DNA of 64,000 nucleotides from Linyphia triangularis (lineage: Eukaryota; Arthropoda; Arachnida; Araneae; Linyphiidae): NCBI GenBank assembly GCA_963978545.1, contig OZ021722.1, positions 14,326,801 through 14,390,800 on the forward strand, read 5' to 3'. The position numbers and the translations under genes are program-made. The notes beneath the pieces are model-generated. The model was given only the letters and a program-made list of their open reading frames with translations, was not told the origin of the DNA and ran no database searches. Shown here piece by piece: positions 22,175 to 35,590 of this stretch (position 1 is the stretch's first letter; every line of letters starts with the position of its first letter).

Positions 22175-23616
22175 ATTAATAAGTGAATGACTCTTCTTGA
22201 AAATAAATTAAGCGAAATTTCTAAAAATAAATTAATTTACAATTTTTTCCTTAAGTTTTCTTTCATTTCATTACATTATATAATACATAGAAATTTTAAG
22301 CAATCGAATTATTATGAATACATATTATATACTTTATCAGAAAGCGAGCCCTTTAAAAAGTAATTTCTTAAAGGCAACGCTTAAGCGTTTACTTATGTTC
22401 CTCGACACACACAGACACAAAAGAAAAGAAGGAAAAAAAAAAAGGGGGAAAAAAAAAGAAAGAAAGAAAAAAGAAAGAAGAAAAAAAAAAAAAGGCATGG
22501 GAAAAAGATCAGAAATAGAATTTCTCATAAATGATATTTTGACCTTTACACGCCAACGCATCGTCACTTAAAAACAATATATAAGCTTATAAAAAAAAAA
22601 AACTTCGGAAAAACTGGAGAGAAAAAAAAATCTCTGCTAGAAGATCAGAAAAAAGTGAAGATATCTTTTTGAAGAGCAGATAGTAGAAGATGAATAGAAG
22701 CTTCAAAAAAAGAAAAAGTGTTAAAAATGGTCGGAAGAGTGTCGCAGACGGAGCTTGGGTATTTATTTTTAAGCCTATTTAGTTTCAGGATTAATTTTCC
22801 GAGAATTCTCATGGAGGATATATGAAGTGAAATTAATTGATTTGGTAAATTTAAGTGGAGCTTTGTGGACTTTGAAAGGGTTTTATGAAGGAGATGAATG
22901 GAATTAGATGGTATTTTTTTAGTGTTGTAAATAGTTTTATATTTTTTATATATTAGATTTAAAATGCTTAAATGTTTTTTCTTAAGTAAATTATAAAGGG
23001 ATGAAAAGTTACGTTGTACCAGTTCTTAGTTTTTTGTACAATGACTTGCTGAGCTGTGTACACAATATCCCTTTGACTAAATCATTAGAAATAAAGATAA
23101 AATATGCGTTGTTGTGTAAATATTCGTTTGAATGTAACTGTTTGTTTTCAGTCCTTTATTTAATTAGAAACCAAAACTTATTTTCACAACTTGTGTGTTA
23201 TTCTACGAACTATTGCGATAATTAATATAGTTTTTCAACCTGGGCTTAGATAATTTTGGGTAAAAAAATAGCTATCGTTCACCGTATTAAATACCAAATT
23301 AAAATTGATTGTAAGTTGATTTGATTTCAAAAATATATAACATGTACAACTTGGATGGTTCAAATAACTTTTTTTTACTAAGCAACGACTCACCCTTATA
23401 TTTTTACATTTATCCATATTATTGCTCTAAAATTTGAGCTGGCTGCTCCTACAGGAAGACGGTGTTCAATGACCTTTCATTTTTACACATTCTAGCTAAT
23501 TTACCTAATTTTCGAGTTTTATGATAATAAGAGAGTATGGATTATTTTTTAAAGTTTTCATGATTTTTTTATTCACAAAATCTAGATGGCAACAATTATT
23601 ACTCTGGATCTCATGT
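22175..23616. other. AT-rich DNA with a polypurine tract
   Basis: A tract that is almost purely A and G runs from about 22417 to 22493. No supported gene; both open frames over it are low-complexity artefacts. Confidence 0.45.
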
Positions 23617-23785
23617 CCAAGGATATTGTTTTCAAATGGTCAAATTTGTGGTCCGGTGTCCGTCTCCACTTAATGTTTGCGCATGCGCAGGAAAGGCATT
23701 GTGTGCGCATGCGCCTGCTTGTTTAAAACGATATGTATGCTGATGTTGTTCAGTTGTATTGCTATATCGATGCTTTCATAAAACT
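23617..23785 (+). promoter_or_regulatory. Promoter-like dispersed repeat R1
   Basis: This stretch of about 169 bp aligns with 50536-50712 (minus strand) over nearly its full length and with 52000-52100 (minus) over the first part. It contains TGCGCATGCGCA (23678-23689), a perfect match to the palindromic NRF-1/erect-wing consensus YGCGCAYGCGCR, and TGCGCATGCGCC (23704-23715), a near match. A TTTAAAA box (23722) lies 30 bp before TCAGTT (A at 23752), an arthropod-type initiator. Promoter activity is inferred from these words and their spacing. Confidence 0.55.
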
Positions 23786-23912
23786 CGAATGCAAAAAAAA
23801 CTTTGTAATGGGCTTAAACTTAAGGGGTAGGGTAAATTGTACATTGGCCCTAAGCCAATTATTTACCTTAATTTACTTATGTTTTATTACTATTATTTAT
23901 AAATTCAATTCT

Positions 23913-23927
23913 CTAAGAATATTTTAA
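23913..23927. repeat. SINE target-site duplication, left
   Basis: CTAAGAATATTTTAA, repeated perfectly at 24101-24115. Confidence 0.95.
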
Positions 23928-24100
23928 GCCGACCATACGGTATAGTGGTTAGCGTTCTAGCTTCGAGGTCGTGGGTTCGAGTCCCGTGTTAGGCATAGGT
24001 GTTTGTAAATGTATGTTGGCTTGTCTAATGACGAATGTTTTGGTGCATTATAGCCCTCGTGTTGCTGACGGTGCCAGATAATCTGAAAACAACCAACCAA
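23928..24100 (+). mobile_element. tRNA-derived SINE, full length
   Basis: A 173-bp SINE has perfect 15-bp target duplications on both sides. The head (23928-23994) is tRNA-like: acceptor-type ends GCCGACC and GTTAGGC, an A-box region TAGTGGTTAGC, and a canonical B box GGTTCGAGTCC, which together form an internal RNA polymerase III promoter. The anticodon arm is about 5 nt too short for a working tRNA, so this is not a tRNA gene. The tail ends CCAGATAATCTGAAAACAAC and then a short AACC repeat. This 3' end resembles that of the LINE at 2455, its likely helper. Confidence 0.93.
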
Positions 24101-24115
24101 CTAAGAATATTTTAA
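24101..24115. repeat. SINE target-site duplication, right
   Basis: CTAAGAATATTTTAA, identical to 23913-23927. Confidence 0.95.
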
Positions 24116-24470
24116 TGGGAGAATTATCAGTAATAAGAATTATACAGCCCTATTCAAAACAATTCGTCTTTGAATTTTGCATTTTTAACTGGTTTTTACA
24201 AATTTGCTATAGTGATGGTTATACAAAGAATTAATTAAAAAAAATAGCACCATTTGAACCTAACCATAGTGTGTTTTCTTCATGCTATGAATTTTTTTCT
24301 GGTACTGGACAGAATGTTTAAGGTCACTTGCCACTTATATTTCTTTTTTGTATTTGTTGATGTTACACGTATTTTTTTAAGGTTATCACTTATTTGTCGG
24401 CAATTTTTTTTATATTTTTAGGCATAAAATATTTTCGACTTTTAGTAAAAAGGGCTCATTTATTACATTC

Positions 24471-24680
24471 AATTACTTTGCATGCATTTAAATATTTTCT
24501 TTTTTATAATTTTTTTTTTTTTTTTTTTTTTTTTCAATCAGAAACCATTATTTTGTATAGATTAATTGTAATCAATTATTTGCATGTATTTATTTGCATA
24601 TATAATATTAAATTACTTTACATGCATTTAAATATTTTCTTTCAAATAAATTCTAATTTTTCAATCGGAAACCAGCCATG
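24471..24680 (+). repeat. Two-copy tandem duplication, 140 bp
   Basis: AATTACTTTGCATGCATTTA at 24471 recurs at 24611 with one base change. Both are followed by AATATTTTCTTT and, after a T-rich spacer, by TTTTTCAATCRGAAACCA. The first copy has a T-run of about 22. Confidence 0.7.
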
Positions 24681-25589
24681 AATTTGAATAAATCGCTGCT
24701 ACTTACAATATCTTAGAGTTTTGAAAAAGTAACCCTTTTATGCCTTACATTTTTTTAAGTATAATTACAATTTACAGTAAAAGTTTTGAAGAAGGAAATA
24801 ATTTTACTTTATGATTATATAATATGGATATATGACAGTAAAAATTATATTACGTTCCAGATACATTTAAATTAAATAAATGTATGATAATTTCCAAATG
24901 AAAAGTGAATCATATCAATAAAATATTACGCCGTGAAAGGAAATAAAAAAAGTTACTGTATCGTCTTACATAATTTCATTGGTCATTCAAATGCAAAAGC
25001 TCTTTGAATTCTTCATCCATTAAAGAGAAGTGCACTAAACTGTACATATCTATTTGTTATGACAGCTTGAGATCTTAGCAATTCATCCTGCATTAATTAA
25101 TAAGCTAAAAAGTAAACTGCTAGATATGATCCGAAATTAAATATTAATAGTCTAAAGAGATATGCATCTTTAAATTTAAAAATATGAATACGATATTCTA
25201 TACATAAATATTTGAAACATTGAAAAATGTGAATAGAAAAATGTATTGCTTAATCAACCATCTGAGTTTCAAGCTTATGGCTCAGAGGTACAAAATGTAC
25301 TTAGCATACAATGGTAAACCAGAACCGGAATTATGCAGGCTCTGCATTTATTGTCAAATGATCACTTATCAATTGTTGGGATGGATGAAGACAATTTTCG
25401 GGATTTGCTCTAGTCTGATACACAATTGTTGGTTAATTATCTTTAAAAGGCATCCCCATCGGAGCTTTGTTTTTAAAATGGGCTCTCATGAGTGAGATTG
25501 TAATTTTTTTTTCTGTAGTTGAACCCCCTGAAAGGTTATTGGATATCCTCCAATTCGAAACGCAAATGGAGGTTAGTTTTAAATAAAGT
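24681..25589. other. AT-rich DNA, nothing recognised
   Basis: The frame at 25220-25495 (91 codons) has a mixed composition but no recognised domain and no clear splice context; I do not call it a gene. Confidence 0.45.
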
Positions 25590-25870
25590 TATTAAGAAAA
25601 TAAATAAATAAATAATTTAAATAAATAAACAAATAATATATATAAATAACTTAAATAAATAAATAATTTAAGTAAATAAATAATTTAAATAAATAAATAA
25701 ATAATTTAAATTAATAAATAAATAATTTAAATAAATAAATAATTTAAATAAATAAATAATTTAAATAAATAAATAATTTAAATAAATAAATAATTTAAAT
25801 AAATAAATAATTTAAATAAATAAATAATTTAAATAAATAAATAATTTAAATAAATAAATAATTTAAATAA
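25590..25870. repeat. AT minisatellite, 17-bp unit
   Basis: Tandem AATTTAAATAAATAAAT units; each carries the palindrome ATTTAAAT. The right flank (AAATAAGTTGTTAGAATGAT, then TCTTTTCTCTTGTAGCTCTTA) is shared with the array at 28145, so both belong to one dispersed repeat that carries a minisatellite. Confidence 0.9.
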
Positions 25871-25957
25871 GTTGTTAGAATGATTCTTTTCTCTTGTAGC
25901 TCTTACCATGAAGAGTTCAATACAACTATCAATAGATATTAAAGCAATAGAAATATA

Positions 25958-26670
25958 ACTAGCGGGCTTCGCCCCCTGCTCGTTAACGCTCGCCAACCCC
26001 CAAACGCCTCGCTGCGCTCGGATTGAGCGGCTTTGCCACTCGAATTTGTGGTTAAAACATCTTGCTGCGCTCGAATAGGTTTGCCAGCCATAAAAAATGT
26101 AACCAAATTTTTATAAATTTAATGTAAGGCCTAATAGAGAAAACACCCAAATTGCAAGTTTCATAATAAAAAGTTAAATATACTATCCGCCAACATTCTG
26201 ACTTAAAACTTCATTAGCTATGCCCTTACATTGATGTCCCAATATCTTTTATTTATTCTGATAAAAACAACGCAAGCTACACTTACCAACCTCTGAATGC
26301 CTCGCTTGGGTTGGTTTTTCTGGATAGAAATACTTTAAAATAATAATTACTCTAATACAAAAATGCTTCAGAAAAACAGAAAAAATCAACTTTGAAACGA
26401 AGAGTTTAAAATTAGCAATGGGTTTGTTGTTTACATACGTAAGGATGTTGCCATTCATATATTCAAAATCATTGAGGCTTTGTAGTAGCTTAATGATGAA
26501 AAATATTGAGATTTAACTAATTAATAAAGTGTTAATAAATTATTTTGGCACGTTTTGGCAAATCTACAGCTTATTTCCTTTAAAATGACACCTTGATCAT
26601 TGAAATTGGTTGAGCAGTTTAGGCGGATGGACTAACCCCAAAAAACGTATTGCCTATTAAATATATAGAT
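25958..26670 (+). mobile_element. RTE-like short element (tentative)
   Basis: It begins ACTAGCGGGCTTCGCCCCCTG, a GC-rich start inside AT-rich DNA. It ends with GAAATTGGTTGAGCAGTTTAG followed by TTAAATATATAGAT. Many arthropod RTE-related short elements start with ACTAGC and end with a GAAATCGGTT-like block before ATATAGAT. The interior has no RT motif. The assignment rests on the two ends only. Confidence 0.4.
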
Positions 26671-28144
<1,474 letters not shown>

Positions 28145-28385
28145 TAAATAAATAAATAAATTATTTAAATAAATAAATAAATAATTTAAATAAATAAATA
28201 AATTATTTAAATAAAAAAAATTATTTAAATAAAAAAATAAATAAATTATTTAAATAAAAAAAATGTATTTAAATAAAAAAATAAATAAATTATTTAAATA
28301 AAAAAAATGTATTTAAATAAAAAAATAAATAAATTATTTAAATAAATAAATAAATTATTTAAATAAATAAATAATTTAAATAAGT
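28145..28385. repeat. AT minisatellite, second copy
   Basis: Irregular AAATAAATTATTTAAAT units. A longer block of about 42 bp (AAATTATTTAAAT, then A-run, TGTATTTAAAT) occurs twice. The right flank AAATAAGTTGTCAAAATTAT, then TCTTTTCTCTTGAAGCTCTTA matches that of the array at 25590. Confidence 0.9.
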
Positions 28386-29516
28386 TGTCAAAATTATTCT
28401 TTTCTCTTGAAGCTCTTACTCACTTGTAGCATATTGTTAACAAAGTTTATTTTTATAAATCACTATTTAAAGAAGGATAATACAAGTTTTGTTGTTTAAA
28501 ATACGGATTTAAATTTTTAATAAAGTTATGTTTTATATATTCTTATTTAAGGAAGGAAAATAAAGAGTTTGGAGTTAAAGGTACATATTTAAATTGCTAA
28601 TAAAGTTTATATTTTTTAAGATTACTATTTAAATAAGGATAATAAAGAGTTTGAAATTTGAAGCACATATTTAAATTGCTTTGGGAAATGTTTCCTATTA
28701 ACAAGTTTTTTACTTAATTATATTTATTCAAGTATGATGTGATCATATTTAAAACTATAGATTTTATTCATATTTGTACAACATTTATTTTAAAGTTACG
28801 GTACTGTATTCAATACTGTAAAAATACACATTCTAATCACATTAGAATTTCAATAAAAATGTAAAACATTTTTCACAATGCAAGCAAAAGCTTTAAAAAA
28901 TTAATTTTCATAAAAATATCTATCAAATGAGAAACACAAAATATTAACCGTCAATAAAATCACTGAATGTATAATGATGAATGATGCATGCATTTGTAAC
29001 CTTCTTCTGAATAAAAACTTTTGTCTTTCTAAACTCGTGAATCGAACATTTGTTCGAAGGAACATTCTTCTCTAGTCAGTAAAAAGAACATTCAATCATT
29101 CTGATTGATTCTTTGATTTTTCTTCAAAAGTTTTTCATTAATCAATAGTAGTGGTTCTGAGTTAAAAAAAAAAGATCATAACAACTTTTTTAGCGCTTGA
29201 CTGAGGGTATGATGAATTGTAGAACCATTTGTTAACTAAACGCATTAAAGTCGCTGTGAGTTATTGGTTGTCGGTGATTACTTTGGTTGATGGAGTATAT
29301 CTTTTGTTGAATTAGGATAAATTAGAGTTTCTAACGTATATATTATACGGAATGAATGAATGGACTAAATTAAATGGAATGAAATACCAAAAGAAAAAGT
29401 GATTTAAAATATAAATTATTGTAAAATTAATTATTTGACTTTTTTTTTAAAACTAAAATGAAATTATTCTTATGCGAAACAGTAATGTCATGCGGAAAAG
29501 TAATTTCAGTGGATGC
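28386..29516. other. AT-rich DNA, nothing recognised
   Basis: Three loosely similar stretches (AGGATAATA..GTTT...ATTTAAAT, near 28474, 28552 and 28636) suggest an eroded ~80-bp tandem repeat. No gene. Confidence 0.4.
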
Positions 29517-29518
29517 TA

Positions 29519-31055
29519 CAATGCGATGCAAAAGATTAGATACTGACGTCATTCGGCTTTAAAATTTAGAATTATGATAGTAGAATTCCAAAAGCCTATA
29601 AATATACTCAAAAACTCTTTTAAAATACTATAATTAAAGCAAAGTCGTTTGATTTGCTATAATAATAATTTTTTTGGATAAAAATAGAAATTTGTGGTTG
29701 CAAAAGTATAGACACAGTCACAAGTTTCTGTATTTTTTTTTTTTTTTTTTTTTTGAATACGCAAATTTAAAATAGATTACTTCACAGACTTCGAGTATAT
29801 AAGTTCTGCAAACGATAACACTTCGTAATCGAGATACCACGGAATCGAAATTCAAACGGAAGAGCCTTTGAAAACTTGGCAGTTGAAAGATGAATGTAAA
29901 CTAGTTTTGTAAATTTAGACAATTATTTATCGACCTAAGACTTTTATTTATCGAATTTTACCTAATGGAGGCGAATACAAAGAAAAAATCAAATCTGACT
30001 AGCCGGGTGTGCTGAATAAACACGATAATTGTCAGATCCAAAGACTGTGTGTGTGCTCAAAAATTTTTTGTTCGTGAATTTCAAAGGTCATTATGTCTTT
30101 TAGTGTCAAAGTATATGATTTGTAAATGAATTTTGGAAACATTACCAATGATTTATTGCAAAATGAAAAAAGATACCAGCTCTGAAGCCACATCAAAAGA
30201 CACAGAAAATATTGTGCTCTCAAAATCATATGTCCTATGAACCAAAATGACAATCAGTGGTATTTAGAGATGAAAAGAATGGAATCTAGTTAGCTTAGAT
30301 GGCTGGACATTGTACTGGCATAACTTGCGGAAGGAACCTTGTCATTTTTTTAGTCCCAGGAAAGATGGTGCCTCGGTGATGGTTTGGACTGCCTTTTGCT
30401 ACAATGGATAAGTGACTCTGTACTCTATAAGTGGTCACCAAACGTCGCAGCATTACACTAAGACATTGAAGGATAATCTGCTGCCATTTGCTGAGCTTCA
30501 AGGTGGATCTACGTAGAAATTTCAGCAAGGCAGTGCTTCGATCCACACTGTGAGCAATAAAAATGCCTGATTTAATCTCTAGATTTAAAAGTTCTTGACT
30601 GACCAGCGTGTAGCCCAGAAAATAACATAGTAGACAATCTTTAGGGCATCATGTGTCGCAAACTTTACAGCAATTTTCGACAATAGTCTTCTATAAATGA
30701 ACCCAAGAGATCTATAGAGGATATATGGTACCAAATCGAGCCCCAGACCATGCAAAATTTAGTTTCTTTAATGGAAACTTATTCTTATAAACAAATCAAC
30801 AAGAATGGATCTATAATAAAGCTTTAAATCATGTTTATTTTAATTTCATTTAATTTATGTCTAAACTTTTAAGGCAATGTTAATTTGTACTGTTATCAAT
30901 TAATAACTTGCAATATGTGCAATTAACTTTTACAGTTATGAATATTGTAAAGTATGCATTGCACATTATATTGAAGCCGAATCACGAAAATTGATTAAAT
31001 ATATTTTGAAATCTGTGTGAATTTGTTCAAAGGTCTAAACTTTTGCATCGCAGTG
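29519..31055 (+). mobile_element. Tc1-like transposon, IR/DR type, decayed
   Basis: The outer ends are CAATGCGATGCAAAAGATTA and, inverted at the right, CACTGCGATGCAAAAGTTTA. A second copy of the core word lies inside each end: TGCAAAAGTATAGAC at 29699 (172 bp in) and CTAAACTTTTAAG at 30861 (about 174 bp in). This four-site layout is the IR/DR arrangement known from Tc1-type transposons. TA precedes the left end (29517-29518); the right side has CA. The total of 1537 bp fits the family. The coding region is broken. Confidence 0.85.
30159..30795 (+). pseudogene. Tc1-like transposase, broken
   Basis: Translated pieces in order are KKIPALKPHQKTQKI, MSYEPK, QSVVFRDEKNGI (first catalytic Asp in DEK), VPRKDGASVMVWTAFCYNG-like text near 30357-30405, FQQGSASIHTV near 30518 (the expected catalytic Asp after QQ is Gly), and SPENNIVDNL near 30615, where the usual Glu is Asp and the next Trp codon is TAG. 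Several stops and frameshifts break it. The N-terminal DNA-binding part (29900-30150) is barely readable. The enzyme would have cut and pasted the element; this copy cannot. Confidence 0.75.
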
Positions 31056-33528
31056 CATCAAAACAAAAAGAATAAGAAAATTAGGCTAAAATATGTATTA
31101 AAAGTTAATTATGTTTTAATAAATTGGTTGTTTATAAACTTTTATTCATTTTATACACCTGTTTAAATTTAAACAATAGAAATGATAAAAATAGCTTTTT
31201 GAATAAATAAAACTTTAAATACAAATATTAATCAAAATAAGCAAAGAAAAAAATCAAATACTTTTGAAAAAAAAAAAAAAAAATATTAATATAAAATCTT
31301 TTTAATATTCTTTAATACCTAATAAAAAGCACAATCTGCTCGTATTCTCTAATTTACTGATTAAAAATATTTTGTAAAATTTAAAATTGAATTAATTCCA
31401 AATGGTATATAAAAAAAAATGAAGAATCTATATGAACGTAAAATGTTTTCAAAAGATTATTTGATTGGTTTTGGAAATTATTCAAGTAAAATAGCTTAAT
31501 ATTTGAATCGTCACATATAAGTGATAGGTTTAAAACTACTCAATCAACTGCCAGTCTACAATATGGTTTACTAAAAAACTGATCAAAAGGCTCCAAATTT
31601 ATATATTTAACAACCCTAATTTCCTGTCATGTTCCGAGTGTGTTCCAACTCTCGGATTTTCTAAACTTGTCATTTGATGATTTTATGTTTTTTAATAAAT
31701 TCGTAACCTGCTGAATTTCATAGCAAAATAATAGCTGCAAAATAAATTATTATTTATCTTAGCTTAACAGGGTCATAATTGAAAGGCCTCGGTAAAGAAG
31801 GACCAGAGTCTAGTTTTTTCAAAATCGATGTTTTGCCGCCACCTGCAAGGTTATAGCAGATGGTTTAACTACGAAGAATCCTCAGGCAAATAAATAGAAT
31901 GGTACGTGAGATTTCGAGCAACTATTTCCCTCAACTCTGATACAAGATGTGAGACTTGAAACTTTAAATCAGCTTTTCTGGAGAACTTTAACTAAAATAC
32001 TACAGGAGTTATTTTACTAAAAAAAATCAAACATTTCTTTCATGGCCAATTTATGTAATGACAAGAAAGAATTGAATTGTTGGGGCTTGACTCTTGGTAC
32101 TTGAAAGTAGTCAAATATTAAAATTTTCCTTGCCAAAATCAATTTTGATCCAGTTTGGTTAACAAAACTAAAACATTGCCTGTAATTTTACAGGGGGAAA
32201 TTTATTATAATGTTATTGCTCGTTAAAAAAAAAAAAAAAAATTATCAAATGGTTTGTATACTTTCATACTGCGTGTTTCCCCATGTCAAACAGGAAACTA
32301 AATCTAAAGGAAATCAGCTGTACTCTAGTATTTAAGCAAAGTCATTTAACATGTTAATGCCGACTTATTTATTTATTTATTTATTTACTACAAATAAAAC
32401 ACTGAGAAGTGTTAGCACTTTCCTTTCAAACCGAAATACTCCACTGCAGTAATGCACAACAATAATTTTTCTCTTTTAAAATGGGAAAATTATATTAGAA
32501 TACTTTCCAGAAAAGAAGCATCGCCGGAAAACTTATAAGTTTATTTACTCTTCTATTTATTGACTTGAAAATAATATGAAATTAAATGAACGAAGACTGG
32601 CGGCAAATTTGACGATTCCAGAAAAATCAGTGTTAGCTTTTCGTTTGTTTGAAGTTGTAGAATTTCTGATTTTGAACTTCCTCTTTTGCAATTTCTGTCA
32701 AAGATAAACAAACGGCACTTTTCTAATTAGGTCTAGCTGTAGAATTTCTGTTCCACCCAACTTGCTGTCAATAATTCTTTTCCTTCTGTTGAATTTTGTC
32801 ATTTGTATTCTACTGAAAGCGAGAAAATTTCTATTTCCGTTAAGATTTAACTGCGTGTGGTTATTGATCTTTAAGTAAATGTGAAATCGATGATTACTGA
32901 AGTTCCTTCTTGTTGAAGTAAATATTTATTACATGGACACATAAGCATGTCAAATGGGAACTTGAAATTTGTTTTGAAACACACAATTGCAATTATTGAT
33001 TTTTATACATGAATTGAATGGCGTTTATGAAAGCTTTTCTTGCTTTCATTCAGTTTAAAGACTTTAACATTTAATTTATAGAGTAAAATGATGGAGTGCT
33101 TTTTTTCAAATAATTTTGCAAGTAGTCGTAGTGACAAATTTCATGTGCATGTAAGGGCAAATCTATTTTTAATAATACCTTTTATTTAATTTCTCATTTT
33201 ACAGCTCGTCTTCTATTTTTAATCCCTATCTCGATCATCACTTTCATTCATTTGCTTTCCCATGTTTCGGCAATTTATTTATGTGAGAATTTTTTATGTC
33301 AGCGCTTTTCCAACAATTGTAAGTTCCATACTTAATAATCATTACTGTTTGTCATTACGTCCAACTGATTCATATTCTCACACCCTTGGTATTTTCATTT
33401 CTGTTGCGACAACAAAACCCACGGTTCATTAGAATAGCATGAGAAGGCAATTAATAGATTCACATCAATCAACTATCCACCAATCCGACAACAAGCTTAA
33501 GGGAGAGAGGGGACATGTCCCATTCTTC
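31056..33528. other. AT-rich DNA, nothing recognised
   Basis: No supported gene in 2.5 kb. A short (TTTA)n run is at 32366-32386. Confidence 0.5.
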
Positions 33529-33612
33529 CCTATGATACCTCCAGCCAAATAACTATGAAAATATTTAAGTTTCTACAGTCAGCATAATTATTTGGCTTGG
33601 GATATCATAAGG
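33529..33612. ncRNA. MicroRNA-precursor-like hairpin (tentative)
   Basis: The arm CCTATGATACCTCCAGCC, continuing AAATAACTATG, pairs with CATAATTATTTGGCTTGG, continuing GATATCATAAGG, across a 25-nt loop. About 26 of 29 arm positions pair, with one bulge and three mismatches; total length is 84 nt. Size and shape fit an animal pre-miRNA on either strand. A small decayed palindromic transposon would look the same, and no expression evidence exists here. Confidence 0.35.
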
Positions 33613-33886
33613 AATAACTTTTTTAATTAATTGTGAAACAAATAAGACAACTTATTTTTACAAAATGAAATAATGTTAAATAAAATAAAGATTCAAAATA
33701 TAAAGTAAATCTTAAGTACAAATGGAAAAACTGTTTATGTCCTTTTTTCATAATATGATTGAAAATTATGCATGTATTTTAACTTTCACGCACATTTCCC
33801 GTCCCTCCCTCACATGACGGAGCGATGAAACATTTGTCTTGCCCTTTTAATTTGCTTATTAAACTAATATAAAAATAATCACCATC
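33613..33886. other. AT-rich DNA, nothing recognised
   Basis: No supported feature. Confidence 0.5.
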
Positions 33887-33890
33887 GTAT

Positions 33891-34589
33891 TGTTACGAAT
33901 TTCTGTATATTTGTAAATATTTCGTAATATTTATTATGTAAAAAGGAATTTTTTTGTACATTTCGCATAAGGCAGTGCAAGAGTTTGACTTTACTTCGCT
34001 TTCCGGCAACGGGTCTCTTAATGCTTGAAAACGAGTTCTACAGAGATCACGCTGGAAAACGAGTTTTACAAGGAGCAGACCATTTAACATTATGGTTAAT
34101 GGCAATCTCTCCAAGTTGGTGTGATAGAGCCAAGTTGGCGACGGTTTTGGCGACTAATTTCTGTCACCAAATTTGCCAAATATCGCCAAACTTGGCGACC
34201 ATTTGACGACATTTTTTGTCTCCATGTACCTGTATAGGTCTTTTCGACTACGATCTGGAAAGTTCTCATAATTTCTATCTCTGGAAGATTCGGGAAGGAA
34301 GCTTTCCTATAAAAGGCTAATAGAGAATGAGTTAGTTAGTTAGTTGTCTCTCAGAGAGCATTCAGAGTAGTGAACTGTATTGCATTGTCTTGTGCGACGA
34401 TTTTAGAAGTTGTGTATCTAGTTTTTAACTGCTGTTTGTGCTCCATTCTTGTGTAAAGAGCTGTATTGAGTCTGTTAGAACGGGAAGTTCTGGAGTTGTA
34501 AAAGAATCTACAAAGAGTTATATCGGAATAAATTTCTGCAAGTTTTGATCTGCTTTGGCTTCAAATCTTTCGAACCCATCCGCGCAACA
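33891..34589 (+). mobile_element. Solo LTR, family LTR-A, copy 3
   Basis: A 699-bp copy runs from TGTTACGAATTTCTG to ...CCGCGCAACA. The flanks are GTAT (33887-33890) and ATAT (34590-34593), a 4-bp duplication with one change. The TTGGCGA cluster (34115-34205) is more eroded than in copy 1. A TATAAAA box is at 34308-34314 and AATAAA at 34527-34532. The two opposite open frames over its left half are not genes. Confidence 0.88.
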
Positions 34590-34593
34590 ATAT

Positions 34594-35586
34594 TTATATA
34601 TTTTGAGTATGCCAAAATGTTTCAAGATGCTATCCTAAAAATTTCAATGTCGTATCAACCGAAAATAATTTTTTTTTTTTTGTCAAACGTGACCCATCCC
34701 TCCCTGTTCTCCTCTGCTTATTAGGTTTAAAGCCATAATTTAACTGCCATTTACATACGAACTAGAAGGGGAAAAAAAAGAGTTGAATTAGCTTAAGAGA
34801 CACGCCCATCAGATCGTTTAATGAATTATTCAAGTTCAATTCACTAATTGTCTAAAACAGGACAGTTTAAGATTCTGTTGCTGTATAAACACTGCACACT
34901 AGGGATGCTACATTTATACTCTTACCCACCAAAGGAGAAAAATATGTCCTACTACAAATTATTTCGTCACTAATGATCCGGTTTTCATCGAAAGAAAAAA
35001 AAGAGATTCCTTTCGTCCCAGTTAAAGGTTATTCTTTGTTTTGTTTCATTGGGTGGACCCATTACTGTGATGTGGGGCCTCACCATTAGCAGAAACCTGA
35101 GCAGGAGAAACAATGCAGACGATTTTAGTACCACCCTCTTCCCCGTCAGGAATGCTTCTGGACGATTAGAGCCGGACATTCTGAAAAGAATCAGGAAAAA
35201 TAAAACTTTTACTTTGCCTACTGTTAACTCTAGCATGAAGTGGGTTACCCATTACTGTAATGCGAAAGCATCTAGCGTTGCGTTGAATTCATATAACCTT
35301 AATGTATTAATATTAGTTCCAAACTTTATGCCATATATATTGGCTTCTTAAAAATTGAGGAGCCAATTTGAATGTTACAGTTTGTAGAAAAAAAAAGTTT
35401 TGAAAAAATCATCAAAGTTTGAGTCTAATATAAGTAATTTGCAAGATATTAATTTATTCGGATAATTAGATGTGTATAGTTTAAGCTGTTTTGGCATTAA
35501 AACTTTTGAAACATATTTCGCAACCGTATACTCATTTTGAATATTTGTACTTTGTTTAATCACAATTCAAAGTACAGATAAATAAG
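34594..35586. other. Unassigned; one 100-codon open frame
   Basis: The plus-strand frame 35049-35351 has a fairly normal amino-acid mix, but no domain is recognised. The phrase CCATTACTGTRATGYG occurs twice in it (35056 and 35249), which suggests a repeat remnant rather than an exon. Confidence 0.4.
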
Positions 35587-35590
35587 ATAC

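Noticed and set aside
22314..22571. Lys-rich frame of 85 codons
   Set aside because: Driven by the polypurine tract at 22417-22493.
23928..23994. Functional tRNA gene
   Set aside because: A and B boxes are good, but the anticodon arm is too short, and a tail plus 15-bp duplications show that it is a SINE head.
35049..35351. 100-codon plus-strand frame
   Set aside because: The amino-acid mix is plausible but there is no domain and no splice context, and a phrase repeated inside it suggests repeat DNA. Kept uncalled.
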